From JBFGCT01 sp963825565 (lineage in GTDB: Bacteria > Actinomycetota > Acidimicrobiia > Acidimicrobiales > Ilumatobacteraceae), in the NCBI GenBank assembly GCA_963825565.1, contig CAWGTW010000013.1, positions 192,021-256,020 on the forward strand: a stretch of DNA of 64,000 nt, given 5' to 3'. This document shows, one piece after another, positions 50,372 through 58,600 of this stretch. Below the pieces are notes generated by a model, which saw nothing but the letters and a program-made list of their open reading frames with translations, ran no database searches and was not told the DNA's origin. The stretch's first letter is position 1, and each line of letters starts with the position of its first letter. A program made the position numbers and the translations under genes.

Positions 50372-51394
50372 ATGAGCATCGCCGACACGTCCGCCAGTCG
50401 CCCCCTCCGCCGCCACCTCAGCGTCGCCGTACTCGGTGCTGCACTCCTCGTCGCTACGTCCTGCGGAACGAGTGACGCGACCAGCAGCGCAACCGAACCT
50501 GCGCCGACCGCGCCGACAACGACAGTCCCGTCGGCGAGGCCCGACCCACCCTCCTCGGTGAGCCCCACGACACCGCCCACTACAGCAGCACCGCCCGTTC
50601 CCGACGCGACCACCTCCACCGGCCGTCGACCGACCGCGCACCTCGACGAACTGGTCGGAATCGAGGGAGGCCGGGTACATGTGCGCTGCGCCGGCAGCGG
50701 GGCCGCCACGGTCGTGCTGATCTCCGGGTTCGAGGCAGGCTCAGCCGCGTGGGCGGCCGTCGAGCCAGCGATCACGGCGCGCACTCGAGTGTGCTCGTAC
50801 GACCGGCCCGGCACCGGAACGAGCGACCCCGCCACGTCAATCGTGACCTTCTCCACCCAGGCACACGACCTCCACGACCTCCTCACCAAAGTGGGTGAGC
50901 CGGGACCGTACGTCGTCGTCGGGCACTCGTTCGGTGGCGCAGAGGCCGTCTCGTTCGCGGCCGCATTCTCCGACGAGGTCACGGGACTCGTGCTCGTCGA
51001 CGCCAGCCCCGTGACGTGGCCCGCGGCGCTGTGCAGCGTCGTCGATGACGACTCCGAGGGCGCCACGATCGTCCGCGGCCTGTGCTCCCGCCTGTCCGAC
51101 CCGACGGGCAACGCCGAACACCTCGACGTCTTCGCCGCCTTCGCCGACACGGCCGGCATCACATCCCTCGGCTCCCTGCCGATCGCCATCATCACCGCCG
51201 TCGACCGGCAACTCCCCGCCGGGCTCGCAACCGACGAAATGGAACGCCTCACCGAGGCCTGGGACCAGGGCCAACAGCAGTGGAGCCAGCTCTCGACTCA
51301 CTCGCACCTGGTGCCGGTCGAGAACTCGAGCCACGACATCCAGATCGACCACCCCGACGTCGTCACCGACCAAATCATCCGCTTGCTCCCCTGA
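50372..51394 (+). CDS. Secreted lipoprotein alpha/beta-hydrolase
   Basis: 340 residues from the ATG at 50372. A lipoprotein signal ends A-T-S-C near residue 31; a Thr/Pro/Ser-rich linker runs to about 90. The hydrolase has G-H-S-F-G-G as nucleophile elbow near 190, D-R-P-G-T-G-T-S-D upstream and the probable His in N-S-S-H-D-I near 320. Substrate unknown. It is divergent from the LAL regulator and followed 64 bases later by an MFS transporter gene, forming a plausible hydrolase-transporter-reductase operon. Confidence 0.82.
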   Translation: MSIADTSASRPLRRHLSVAVLGAALLVATSCGTSDATSSATEPAPTAPTTTVPSARPDPPSSVSPTTPPTTAAPPVPDATTSTGRRPTAHLDELVGIEGGRVHVRCAGSGAATVVLISGFEAGSAAWAAVEPAITARTRVCSYDRPGTGTSDPATSIVTFSTQAHDLHDLLTKVGEPGPYVVVGHSFGGAEAVSFAAAFSDEVTGLVLVDASPVTWPAALCSVVDDDSEGATIVRGLCSRLSDPTGNAEHLDVFAAFADTAGITSLGSLPIAIITAVDRQLPAGLATDEMERLTEAWDQGQQQWSQLSTHSHLVPVENSSHDIQIDHPDVVTDQIIRLLP

Positions 51395-51458
51395 CGCCGG
51401 CCATCCAACTCGCCCCAACCACCACCAACAACCCACACCAATCCCAAAGGAGTCCACC

Positions 51459-53099
51459 ATGCACGGTCGTCCGTCCACCCAGTCCCTCGGCCCCTCACAC
51501 GCCAGCCACCCTCAACGCTGGCGCATCCTCGGCGTGCTCGTGCTCGCCCTGCTCGTCACGTCGATCGATCACACGATCATCAACGTCGCCATGCCCCGAC
51601 TGGTCGGTGACCTCGGTGCGAGCTCGTCCCAACTGCAATGGGTCGTCACCTCCTACACCGTCGTGTTCGCCGGGCTGCTCCTCGCCGCCGGAACCATGGG
51701 CGACCGCTTCGGACGTCGGCGCGCACTGCTCGCCGGCCTCGTCACGTTCCTCGCCGGCTCTGTGGTCGCCGCCACCGCGGCGTCGACGACCGTGCTCATC
51801 GTCGGCCGCTGCGTGATGGGGCTCGGTGGTGCATTGATCATGCCGACCACCCTGTCGATCCTCGTCAACGTCTTCGGCGATCCACGCGAGCGTGCCAAGG
51901 CGATCGCCGCGTGGACCGCTGCCAGCGGCGCCGGCATCGCCGTCGGCCCCATCATCGGAGGTGCGCTGATGCGTAGCTTCTCGTGGTCATCGGTGTTCTG
52001 GATCAACGTCCCGCTCCTCGTCGTGGCACTTGGAGGAGCGGCGCACCTCGTGCCCGACTCCCGCGACCCACACGCCACCCGGCTCGACCCGATCGGAGCG
52101 GTCCTGTCGATCGCATCGATCAGCTCACTGGTCTACGCCGTCATCCAGGCACCCGAGCGCGGATGGACCTCGACGCCGTCGCTGGTCAACCTCGCAATTG
52201 GCACGGGGATCGGGATCGTCTTCATCGCGTGGGAGATCCATCGCGACCATCCGATGCTCGACATCTCCCTGTTCCGGAACCGCAGCTTCTCCGCTGGCAG
52301 CATCACGCTCACCCTGCTGTTCTTCGCGATGGCCGGCACCGTGTTCCTGCAGGCGCAGTACCTCCAGTTCATCCTCGACTACACACCGCTCGCCGCCGGG
52401 TTCGCGCTCGTTCCCGCCGCGGTCGGAATGCTGCTCGGCACCGGGGCTGGTGCCCACCTCGCCACCATGCACGGCGGCCGAGTCGCCGTCGCCGCAGGCA
52501 CATTGATCGCCGCAGGCGGCGTCGCCGTCCAAGCCGCATTCGCCGACGGAGGGTCCTACGTGCCGACCGGCATCGGCTTGCTCCTCTTCGGCCTCGGTGC
52601 GGGCATCGCCATGCCCGCCGCCACCGAGATGATCATGGCAACGCTGCCTCCCGCCCGCGCCGGAGTCGGGTCTGCCGTCAACGACACCGTCCGCGAGTTC
52701 GGTGGCGCCCTCGGCGTCGCAGTCATCGGCAGCATCGCCGCCACCAGCTACGCGTCGACGATGCGCGGCGAGCTCGACGGCATCTCCAACCTCACCAACA
52801 TCGAACGCAGCATGATCACCGACAACGTCGGTGCCGCGATCGAGACCAGCCGGCACCTCGACGCACATGGCGACCAGATCGCCTCAGCGGCCCGAACCGC
52901 GTTCGTCGACTCGATGAGCCACTCGCTGTGGATCGCTGCCGGGCTCGCTGTGTGCGCCGCCATCGTCGCCCTCACCCAACTGCCCCGCCAATCAGCGGAC
53001 GAATCGAACGTGGACCCCATCCCGCAGCCCGGTCACCACGGCCATGCCGCAGGACAACGGGCCCTCGCTCCAACTCACCGCTCCGCGACGAACTCATGA
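51459..53099 (+). CDS. DHA2-family (14-helix) MFS drug/H+ antiporter
   Basis: 546 residues from an ATG preceded by AAAGGAG. Fourteen predicted helices; DHA2 motifs include L-D/S-I-D-H-T-I-I-N-V-A-M-P near residue 38, G-D-R-F-G-R-R-R near 87 and the antiporter motif C-like G-P-I-I-G-G near 167. Members export drugs, dyes or lipids with proton exchange. The C-terminal ~40 residues are His-rich. The stop overlaps the reductase-like gene by four bases (ATGA), so the two are co-translated. Confidence 0.9.
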   Translation: MHGRPSTQSLGPSHASHPQRWRILGVLVLALLVTSIDHTIINVAMPRLVGDLGASSSQLQWVVTSYTVVFAGLLLAAGTMGDRFGRRRALLAGLVTFLAGSVVAATAASTTVLIVGRCVMGLGGALIMPTTLSILVNVFGDPRERAKAIAAWTAASGAGIAVGPIIGGALMRSFSWSSVFWINVPLLVVALGGAAHLVPDSRDPHATRLDPIGAVLSIASISSLVYAVIQAPERGWTSTPSLVNLAIGTGIGIVFIAWEIHRDHPMLDISLFRNRSFSAGSITLTLLFFAMAGTVFLQAQYLQFILDYTPLAAGFALVPAAVGMLLGTGAGAHLATMHGGRVAVAAGTLIAAGGVAVQAAFADGGSYVPTGIGLLLFGLGAGIAMPAATEMIMATLPPARAGVGSAVNDTVREFGGALGVAVIGSIAATSYASTMRGELDGISNLTNIERSMITDNVGAAIETSRHLDAHGDQIASAARTAFVDSMSHSLWIAAGLAVCAAIVALTQLPRQSADESNVDPIPQPGHHGHAAGQRALAPTHRSATNS

Positions 53100-53872
53100 G
53101 CGTCATGGCCACCGACGTCATCGTCATCGGCGGCGGTGCCGCAGGGCTGACGGCCGGGTTCCATGGATTCCCCACCCGGGACGCGACCGCACCCGACCGC
53201 TTCCGCGCCGATGCCGTGCGAGAGCTCACCTCGTACGGCGTCAAGTTCGTCGGCTCGACAGCGACCGGCGTGCACGCCACGGACCGCAGCGTCCGCGTCG
53301 AACTCGATGACGGAAGCGCCATCGACGCATCTGCGATGCTGCTCGCCACCGGCGTCCAGGACGAACTGCCTCCCATCGACGGGCTCGCCGAGCGGTGGGG
53401 GAAGTCTGTGTTCAACTGCCCGTTCTGCGACGGCTGGGAACAACGCGATCGGCCCGTCGTCGTCATCGACGCCGCTCCCGGCGCCGACCTCCTGGCGGGC
53501 CTGCTGCGCGCTTGGACCACCGATGTCACGCTCCTCGGCGCCGACGAGTTCGCCGCACTCGTCGGCTCCGGGACGACGCTCGAACACGTCGTCCTGCGCG
53601 ACGGACGAGCGATCTCCACCACTGCAGCGTTCCTGAACGCCCCCGTCACCCCGCGCAGCTCGATCGCCATGCAGATCGGGTGCGACGTCGACCAGGCCGG
53701 CTACATCATCACCGACGACAACGGCGCGACCAGCCACCCACTCGTGTGGGCCGCCGGAGACGTCCGCCGAGCACCACCCATGCCACACCAGGTCGTGCTC
53801 GCGGCGGCCGACGGATCTACCGCCGGCATCGCTCTCCACAGGAGCCTCATCGCGAGCCGCGCCAGCCCATGA
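53096..53872 (+). CDS. Thioredoxin-reductase-like flavoprotein with an internal FAD-site deletion
   Basis: 258 residues versus about 300 for the family. The N-terminus has V-I-V-I-G-G-G-A-A-G-L-T-A, but the next ~30 residues expected in the first FAD beta-alpha-beta unit are missing: the chain jumps directly to G-F-P-T-R-D-A-T-A. The redox motif C-P-F-C-D-G-W-E and the C-terminal A-A-G-D-V-R flavin segment remain. The deletion is in frame, so the protein may be made but should bind FAD poorly. It is coupled to the MFS gene. Confidence 0.8.
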   Translation: MSVMATDVIVIGGGAAGLTAGFHGFPTRDATAPDRFRADAVRELTSYGVKFVGSTATGVHATDRSVRVELDDGSAIDASAMLLATGVQDELPPIDGLAERWGKSVFNCPFCDGWEQRDRPVVVIDAAPGADLLAGLLRAWTTDVTLLGADEFAALVGSGTTLEHVVLRDGRAISTTAAFLNAPVTPRSSIAMQIGCDVDQAGYIITDDNGATSHPLVWAAGDVRRAPPMPHQVVLAAADGSTAGIALHRSLIASRASP

Positions 53873-54225
53873 CGAACCAGACAGCGTTCGACCGACGTCC
53901 GCCCCGGCAACGGCGACACCCCGTCACGGGCGAGCCAGAACAGGATCGTGCGCGGCCCCCACCCCGGATGTGCTCGGCGCATCTCCACGATTCGCGCCTC
54001 GAGCTCCGGGGCCATCTGATGCGGACACGACAACGGCTTGGAGCTGTGATCAGCCAACCCGCCCAACCCGTCGGCCGCATACCGGCGCAACCACACGTGC
54101 ACCGTCTGGCGGGCGACCCCGAACCGGCGGGCGACATCGGTCACCGACGCCCCATCATTCAGGACCTCCAACACCGCTCGATAGCGCTGCTCCACCAGGT
54201 TCAACTCCACCAACACGACAGCGGC
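53868..54225 (-). mobile_element. IS481-family transposase fragment (N-terminal part)
   Basis: The frame begins L-V-E-L-N-L-V-E-Q-R-Y-R-A-V-L-E-V and has the helix-turn-helix V-T-D-V-A-R-R-F-G-V-A-R-Q-T-V-H-V-W-L-R-R-Y, followed by M-R-R-A-H-P-G-W-G-P-R-T-I and P-L-P-G-R-T-S-V-E-R-C-L-V-R-H-G-L, exactly the start of IS481 transposases. The catalytic DDE domain is missing because the reading frame runs into the antisense reductase gene at about 53870. Inactive. Confidence 0.82.
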
Positions 54226-54289
54226 CTCCTCCGGGACTGCGGGCACAACACCCACATCGAAGAAGGTGGCCACCACCGAAACGCGGACC

Positions 54290-54420
54290 CTCAAGTGTCA
54301 GGCACCTACCGGGGCCACTGTCGCCCAGGAACCGGGGCCGCGTCCCGAAACTGTCAACCAGCAACCGGGGCCACGGTGTCCACTATGAACCGGGTCCGCA
54401 CAGCGGGAAAACCGTCGGGC
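54290..54420 (-). repeat. IS481-type element end with repeated GGCCCCGGT motifs
   Basis: Upstream of the transposase fragment, three copies of a GGCCCCGGT motif, each preceded by a GACA-type string (54310-54390), are spaced about 30 bases apart. This looks like the terminal transposase-binding region of the element. The right boundary lies near 54400. Confidence 0.5.
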
Positions 54421-54440
54421 GTGCCTCACCGGTCAGGCAC
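54420..54440. repeat. Left integration-arm repeats near core 2
   Basis: CGTGCCTCACC and GTCAGGCACGC form an inverted pair of the arm motif about 60 bases left of the second tRNA-Gly 3' fragment, the same layout as at 38815-38849. Confidence 0.55.
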
Positions 54441-54499
54441 GCCGTCGCTGCGTCGGCCACGGGCGAATCCAGAAAAGCACCATCTACCTGGGGGTTTTC

Positions 54500-54540
54500 G
54501 AGCGGATGAGGGGAATCGAACCCCCGTATTCAGCTTGGGA
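54500..54540 (-). repeat. tRNA-Gly(CCC) 3'-end fragment, attachment-site core 2
   Basis: On the minus strand it reads TTCCCAAGCTGA, then the T-arm GGGGGTTCGATTCCCC, CATCCGC and T, but then CGA rather than CCA. It agrees with core 1 over about 50 bases (38921-38970) except for a two-base change between anticodon and T-stem. As in core 1, the 5' half of a tRNA is absent. Same orientation as core 1, 15.6 kb away. Confidence 0.8.
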
Positions 54541-54543
54541 AAC

Positions 54544-54682
54544 GGAAGTTCTCCGACCGGCCGGTACGGCTGTGACCTGGGGAAACGTGCGGTGAGCTGG
54601 TGATTCGCGCCTCAAGGCGCCCTGCTAACGGTATCCGGTGTTGGCCCCTGTTGACCCCTGCGTGAGGCACGGCTGAGGCACG
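54544..54682 (+). repeat. Integration-arm repeat, copy C
   Basis: Closely similar to copy B (38965-39104): CTGTGACCTGGGGAAACGTG, the GCGCCT-CA-AGGCGC hairpin, GTTGACCCCTGCGTGAGGCAC and the second CTGAGGCAC. No gene is recognised between its end and the thioesterase stop at 54957. Confidence 0.7.
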
Positions 54683-54956
54683 ACCGCCGACAAGGTGACA
54701 TGAGCAGCTCGCGCGCGCTCGCCCGATGTACTCGGCCAGAACGCAGTTTCGTCGGTGGGATCATCCAGCACGGCATGATGGGCCGAACTGTGCGGGTCGA
54801 GCCGGTTCGCGCATCGTGTTACGGCGCTCCCGTTATGTGCGCCGCCATCCGAACTGTCGGTGCGCGCGTTTGCCGGTTCCAGGACAGGCTGGCGAGTGGT
54901 TGGCCTGTGTTGATATGCGCCTCGTTGTGGCGATTGGGGATTCTCGGGGTGGGCTG

Positions 54957-55769
54957 TCAGCGCGCGTCGATCACGAGCGACTGAATCGTGTGTCCGATCG
55001 GATGTGCGCGGTCGCTCAGCAGAGCGTGGGCGGTTCCGTGGCCGTCGCTGCGTGCTCTGGTGGTGGCGTCGAGCGAGACCCACTCGCCGGTCGGATAGCG
55101 GTGCAGCGCCAACGTCAGGTCAGCGTTCACGTAGCGGTGAGTGGTGAACGGCACAACGTTCGACATCCCGTTGGCGTAGTCGGCGGCGACGATGGCCCGA
55201 TCCAGCGGATGGATCTCCTCTCCAACGAGGATCGGGGTCATCAGTTGGAGCCAGACATGGGCGGGACCCAACTCGTCGAATGGCCGCCCATTGATGAGGC
55301 GCACGTCCATCGCGTCGGAGAACGAGTGCCCATGTGCGCGACCGCTCTCGCGGCTCCATCGCTCACACTCGTCGGGGTCGGGTGGTGCCTCAGGATGGGG
55401 ACCCGGGATTGATTCCTCGTCGATGCCGTTGTCTGCGATAGCGACCCGAAGTCCGCGGGCCACGAGAACCTCGGTGTCGGACTGGTCGCGGAGGGATGCG
55501 TCAAGGACTTGAATGCGGCGCCCTTGTCGTCGAGGTTCGACACGGATTCGTAGCGGTACGACGGGGACTGGGCGGAGCAAATCGACGCTGAGTCGAGTCA
55601 GTCGCCAATCGCCGTCGTTGCCGTCCCATCGGTCAAGCATCCGCCCCACCAACGCCGCCGGCGGGCCGCCGTGCATCGCCTTCGAACTCCATGGTCCCGC
55701 ACCGATCGGGCGCGGCACAAAGGTATGGCCGACGGCGTCGAACACCCCATCGGTGACCCCGTCACTCAC
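54957..55769 (-). CDS. Acyl-CoA thioesterase-like (double hotdog) protein
   Basis: About 270 residues from a GTG at 55769 (GAGGA eight bases upstream; another GTG at 55787). It has two hotdog-like halves: G-P-W-S-S-K-A-M-H-G-G-P-P-A-A-L-V-G near residue 25 and V-P-F-T-T-H-R-Y-V-N-A-D-L-T near 205, and L-S-V-D-L-L-R-P-V-P as the first long strand. It matches the acyl-CoA thioesterase family that hydrolyses fatty acyl-CoA. The gene stands between integration-arm copy C and a decayed response regulator. Confidence 0.8.
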   Translation of the reverse strand: MSDGVTDGVFDAVGHTFVPRPIGAGPWSSKAMHGGPPAALVGRMLDRWDGNDGDWRLTRLSVDLLRPVPVVPLRIRVEPRRQGRRIQVLDASLRDQSDTEVLVARGLRVAIADNGIDEESIPGPHPEAPPDPDECERWSRESGRAHGHSFSDAMDVRLINGRPFDELGPAHVWLQLMTPILVGEEIHPLDRAIVAADYANGMSNVVPFTTHRYVNADLTLALHRYPTGEWVSLDATTRARSDGHGTAHALLSDRAHPIGHTIQSLVIDAR

Positions 55770-55799
55770 GCGAGAATCCTCGCACACCCGACGCAGGCC

Positions 55800-56035
55800 G
55801 GCCTTCGGCTGCCCGGGACAGCCGGTCGGAGAGCGTCAGCGGCCGGATGTCGTCGTGACCGACATCCGAATGCCCCCCAACCGGCGGCGACGAGGGAATC
55901 CAGGTGACGAACCGGCTCCATGAGGAGTCACTCGGGACCGGCGTCGTCGTATTGTCCCAGTGCGCGGAACCGGGCTACGCGCTCGACTTGTTCCGGGCGG
56001 GGAGTGAGGGCAGAACAGGAATTGTCGCGATCAGA
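55800..56035 (+). pseudogene. Response-regulator receiver-domain fragment
   Basis: Two frames together give P-D-V-V-V-T-D-I-R-M-P-P (the phosphoacceptor Asp region) and, after a frameshift near 55885, T-G-V-V-V-L-S-Q-C-A-E-P-G-Y-A-L-D-L-F (the Thr/Ser and following helix of a receiver domain). Both the N-terminus and the output domain are missing; the right end is cut by the convergent N-acetyltransferase gene. The pattern suggests a former LuxR-type regulator. Confidence 0.65.
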
Positions 56036-56858
56036 GCGAGTCGAACGAGACCGTCGCGGGCATACCATCACCGAATAGTTCGGCGTGACGGGCCACGACT
56101 TGGGGCCAAAGACTTCGAAACTCTGGATCCCGCAATCCAAAGACCGTGGCGAGCGCGTCGCAGAGATCGTCGGCGCTTTCGAGAAGCCTCTTCTCTTCGC
56201 CGGGAAGAGCGAGTGCACGGCCGATGAGGGCCTTCCTGCCCCCCGTTCCGTCGGGTTGCATGCAGATCAGATTCTTCGTGAAGATGGAGTCGTTCTGCAG
56301 GTTTCCGCAGACACGTGCAAGCCGATCTTCGTCGGCTGTGCAAGCGGGCACGAAATCGAAATCTGCGGGTGCGGTTCCCGGATGGTTGTGGAAGCGCCAG
56401 TAGCCGTCTTCCAACTCTTCGAAGCGAAACTGGCGATCTGCTTGAACCCCGCTCCCTGCCTCGAGGCGCATGGGTTCGAGAACTCCGTCTCCCATACCCG
56501 TGTCAGCGATCACGGGCCCATCGAGTTCGACTCGGAGAACCAGGTGATTTCCCATCGCATCGTCGCCGCGGAGAGAGCGGAGCATCCCTCCCAGGAGGCG
56601 CGTGACCTCAAAACCAATCTCTTCGAGTGCCCAACCCAGCAGACCGTTCAACTCGTAGCACCAACCGCCGCGGCGCCGAACCACGACCTTCTCGAAAGTA
56701 CGTTCGATATCCAGATTCAGCGTGCGCCCGAGTTGGACGTCGAGATCCTCATAGGGAATGGTGAGTAGATGCTGTCGATGGATTTCGGTGAGGCAGGCGA
56801 GAGTGGGAGCGACCGGCCCGAGATATTCGATTCGCGCTAGATAGTCGTCGAGCTTCAT
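56031..56858 (-). CDS. nat: Arylamine N-acetyltransferase
   Basis: 275 residues with the catalytic triad of the family: Cys in R-R-G-G-W-C-Y-E-L-N near residue 68, His in N-H-L-V-L-R-V near 104 and Asp in I-A-D-T-G-M-G-D near 119. I-P-Y-E-D-L-D-V near residue 35 is also typical. The enzyme transfers acetyl from acetyl-CoA to arylamines or hydrazines through the Cys. Codon use is less GC-biased than in most neighbours, hinting at transfer. The same frame is open upstream to about 57017 and includes an ATG at 56945; the conserved family start matches 56858. Confidence 0.88.
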   Translation of the reverse strand: MKLDDYLARIEYLGPVAPTLACLTEIHRQHLLTIPYEDLDVQLGRTLNLDIERTFEKVVVRRRGGWCYELNGLLGWALEEIGFEVTRLLGGMLRSLRGDDAMGNHLVLRVELDGPVIADTGMGDGVLEPMRLEAGSGVQADRQFRFEELEDGYWRFHNHPGTAPADFDFVPACTADEDRLARVCGNLQNDSIFTKNLICMQPDGTGGRKALIGRALALPGEEKRLLESADDLCDALATVFGLRDPEFRSLWPQVVARHAELFGDGMPATVSFDSL

Positions 56859-57373
56859 TGTCCGCCCGCGTACTCGACGCCTTTGTGGGTGCGCACCTCA
56901 CGATCCGTCACCTTCACGAACTCACTGTCACCCCACTTCGGCATCTCCACACGCAACCGCACCGATGAGGCTTCTTGGTGCACAGTTGTCACACCCGGGA
57001 ACAGTAGCCAGTGCACCGCTCGTGGTCACGCCCGCCAAGACCCTGGAGACACAGACAGCCGCTCGGAAATCACGTTGAAGTCGGTATCCGCGTGCGCCGC
57101 AGAACCGGCGAAGTGTGTGGTGGGATCGCCTGATAACTGCCGGCTAGTCAGATCAGCGCGCCGCACGCCGACATGTCGAAAGTACATCTGACAGGACCGG
57201 TCGGGCGCGCCGCGATGGGCAGGTCAGAAGCCGGGACTCAGCGACGCCCCGTAGGAGAGCTTTCACCGTGCCCGCCGCCGGGAGCTTCGTCTGGGCCCGA
57301 CAGTCGCTATGGGCCTGACTAGGTTGGCGATCGCCAACGTCTGCTTGAACGCCGACCATCATGAGGGGCCGCA
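56859..57373. other. No clear gene; open frame upstream of the acetyltransferase
   Basis: About 515 bases. On the minus strand the acetyltransferase frame continues upstream to a stop at 57027-57029 and reads V-E-M-P-K-W-G-D-S-E-F-V-K-V-T-D-R, which is protein-like but not a family I know. It may be a small upstream gene separated by an indel. The rest holds the promoter of the formamidase-type gene. Confidence 0.4.
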
Positions 57374-58289
57374 ATGACAGAACACCACCTCGACGACACA
57401 GTGACGCATGCGTATTGGGATCGTGAGGTTGCTGTCCGATTGGAGGTCGAGTCGGGCGATGTGGTGGTCGTCGAGTGCGCCGAACCGATCGGCCAGGTGA
57501 AACCGACCTGGACTGACGACGATTTCGCCGGCGCCGACCCGAGCCTCGCGCACGCTCTGAGCGGGGCGATCTACGTCAAGGGTGCATCCCCAGGCGACAC
57601 ACTCGAGATCGACATCTTGAAGATGGAACACAAGGGTTGGGGCTGGAGTGGCCTCATTCCAGACTTCGGGTTGTTGGCAGATGACTTCGACTCGGCACAC
57701 CTTCACCACTGGGAGCTCGAGGGTGCGATCTGCAGGTTCGTGGACGGAATCGAAGTTCCAGCCGAGCCGTTTCCCGGGGTGATCGGTGTCGCTCCGCGAG
57801 AGCGGCCGGCTCGACACGTTTCCGCCTCGCTCCAACGGTGGCAACCTCGACACGAGAGATCTCGTGGCCGGCTCGACTGCATGGCTCCCGATTCACGCCG
57901 ACGGTGCCCTGTTCTCGATCGGCGACTGTCATGCCGCGCAAGGAGACGGAGAGGTCTGCGGGTCTGGTGTGGAATCGCCCATGACGGCGACCGTCAGGTT
58001 GTCTGTGCGTCATGATCTCGACGTCGCCGAGTTCCAAGCCCGGCGAAGGACCAGGCCCGCACTGTCGGATTCAGAAGTGCACATCACGACTGCTCACGGA
58101 CCAGACCTCTACGAGAATGCCCGCACGGCGACCCGCTACATGATCGAGTGGCTCGGGGCGAATCGCGGGCTCGAACCAGCCGACGCCTACCTGTTGTGCA
58201 GCACCGCGGCCAACCTGCGGATCAGCGAGATCGTGGATGCGCCCAACTGGCTCGTGTCCCTGCACTTCCCTCTCGACATCTTTCGCTGA
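57374..58289 (+). pseudogene. Acetamidase/formamidase-family enzyme, frameshifted near 57800
   Basis: The first frame covers about 145 residues (T-W-T-D-D-D-F near residue 46, G-A-I-Y-V-K-G-A, W-G-W-S-G-L-I-P-D-F-G, E-P-F-P-G-V-I-G-V-A-P). The second frame resumes as E-S-G-R-L-D-T-F-P-P-R-S-N-G-G-N-L-D, H-A-D-G-A-L-F-S-I-G-D-C-H-A-A-Q-G-D-G-E, and the C-terminal part to F-P-L-D-I-F-R. Joined, it is a normal-length (~305 residues) FmdA/AmdA enzyme, which hydrolyses short-chain amides to ammonia and a carboxylate. One indel near 57795-57805 separates the halves. Confidence 0.82.
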
Positions 58290-58600
58290 CCGCCAGCGCG
58301 TTGGGCGATTCGCACCCACGAGCGGATGACCCACCGTCACCACCAGCGACCCATCCGACCTCTCGGACTGCACCACAACCGGCTTCCAACGCATCACGAG
58401 CTCCTCACCATCGAGCCCGCTCGCCGAGACACTACGAGCCCCAACGACACCCACATATCATGCGAACTGTTGGAGGTCGGACCGCCGGATCGGCAGCGCA
58501 TAATCACTGTCCGAGCGGAGGCCAGGACCCATCCGGGAACGGCACGCCGGAGCGCTGCGATCCGCGCGATGTTGCTCGCTGGATGAACACGACGCTGATA
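58290..58600. other. Gene-poor stretch with two short repeats
   Basis: No confident gene. It contains CACATATCATGCGAA at 58452-58466 (identical at 14732-14746) and the 46-base repeat copy 2 at 58548-58593 (copy 1 at 38612-38657), which ends seven bases before the left end of the IS256-type element. Confidence 0.45.
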
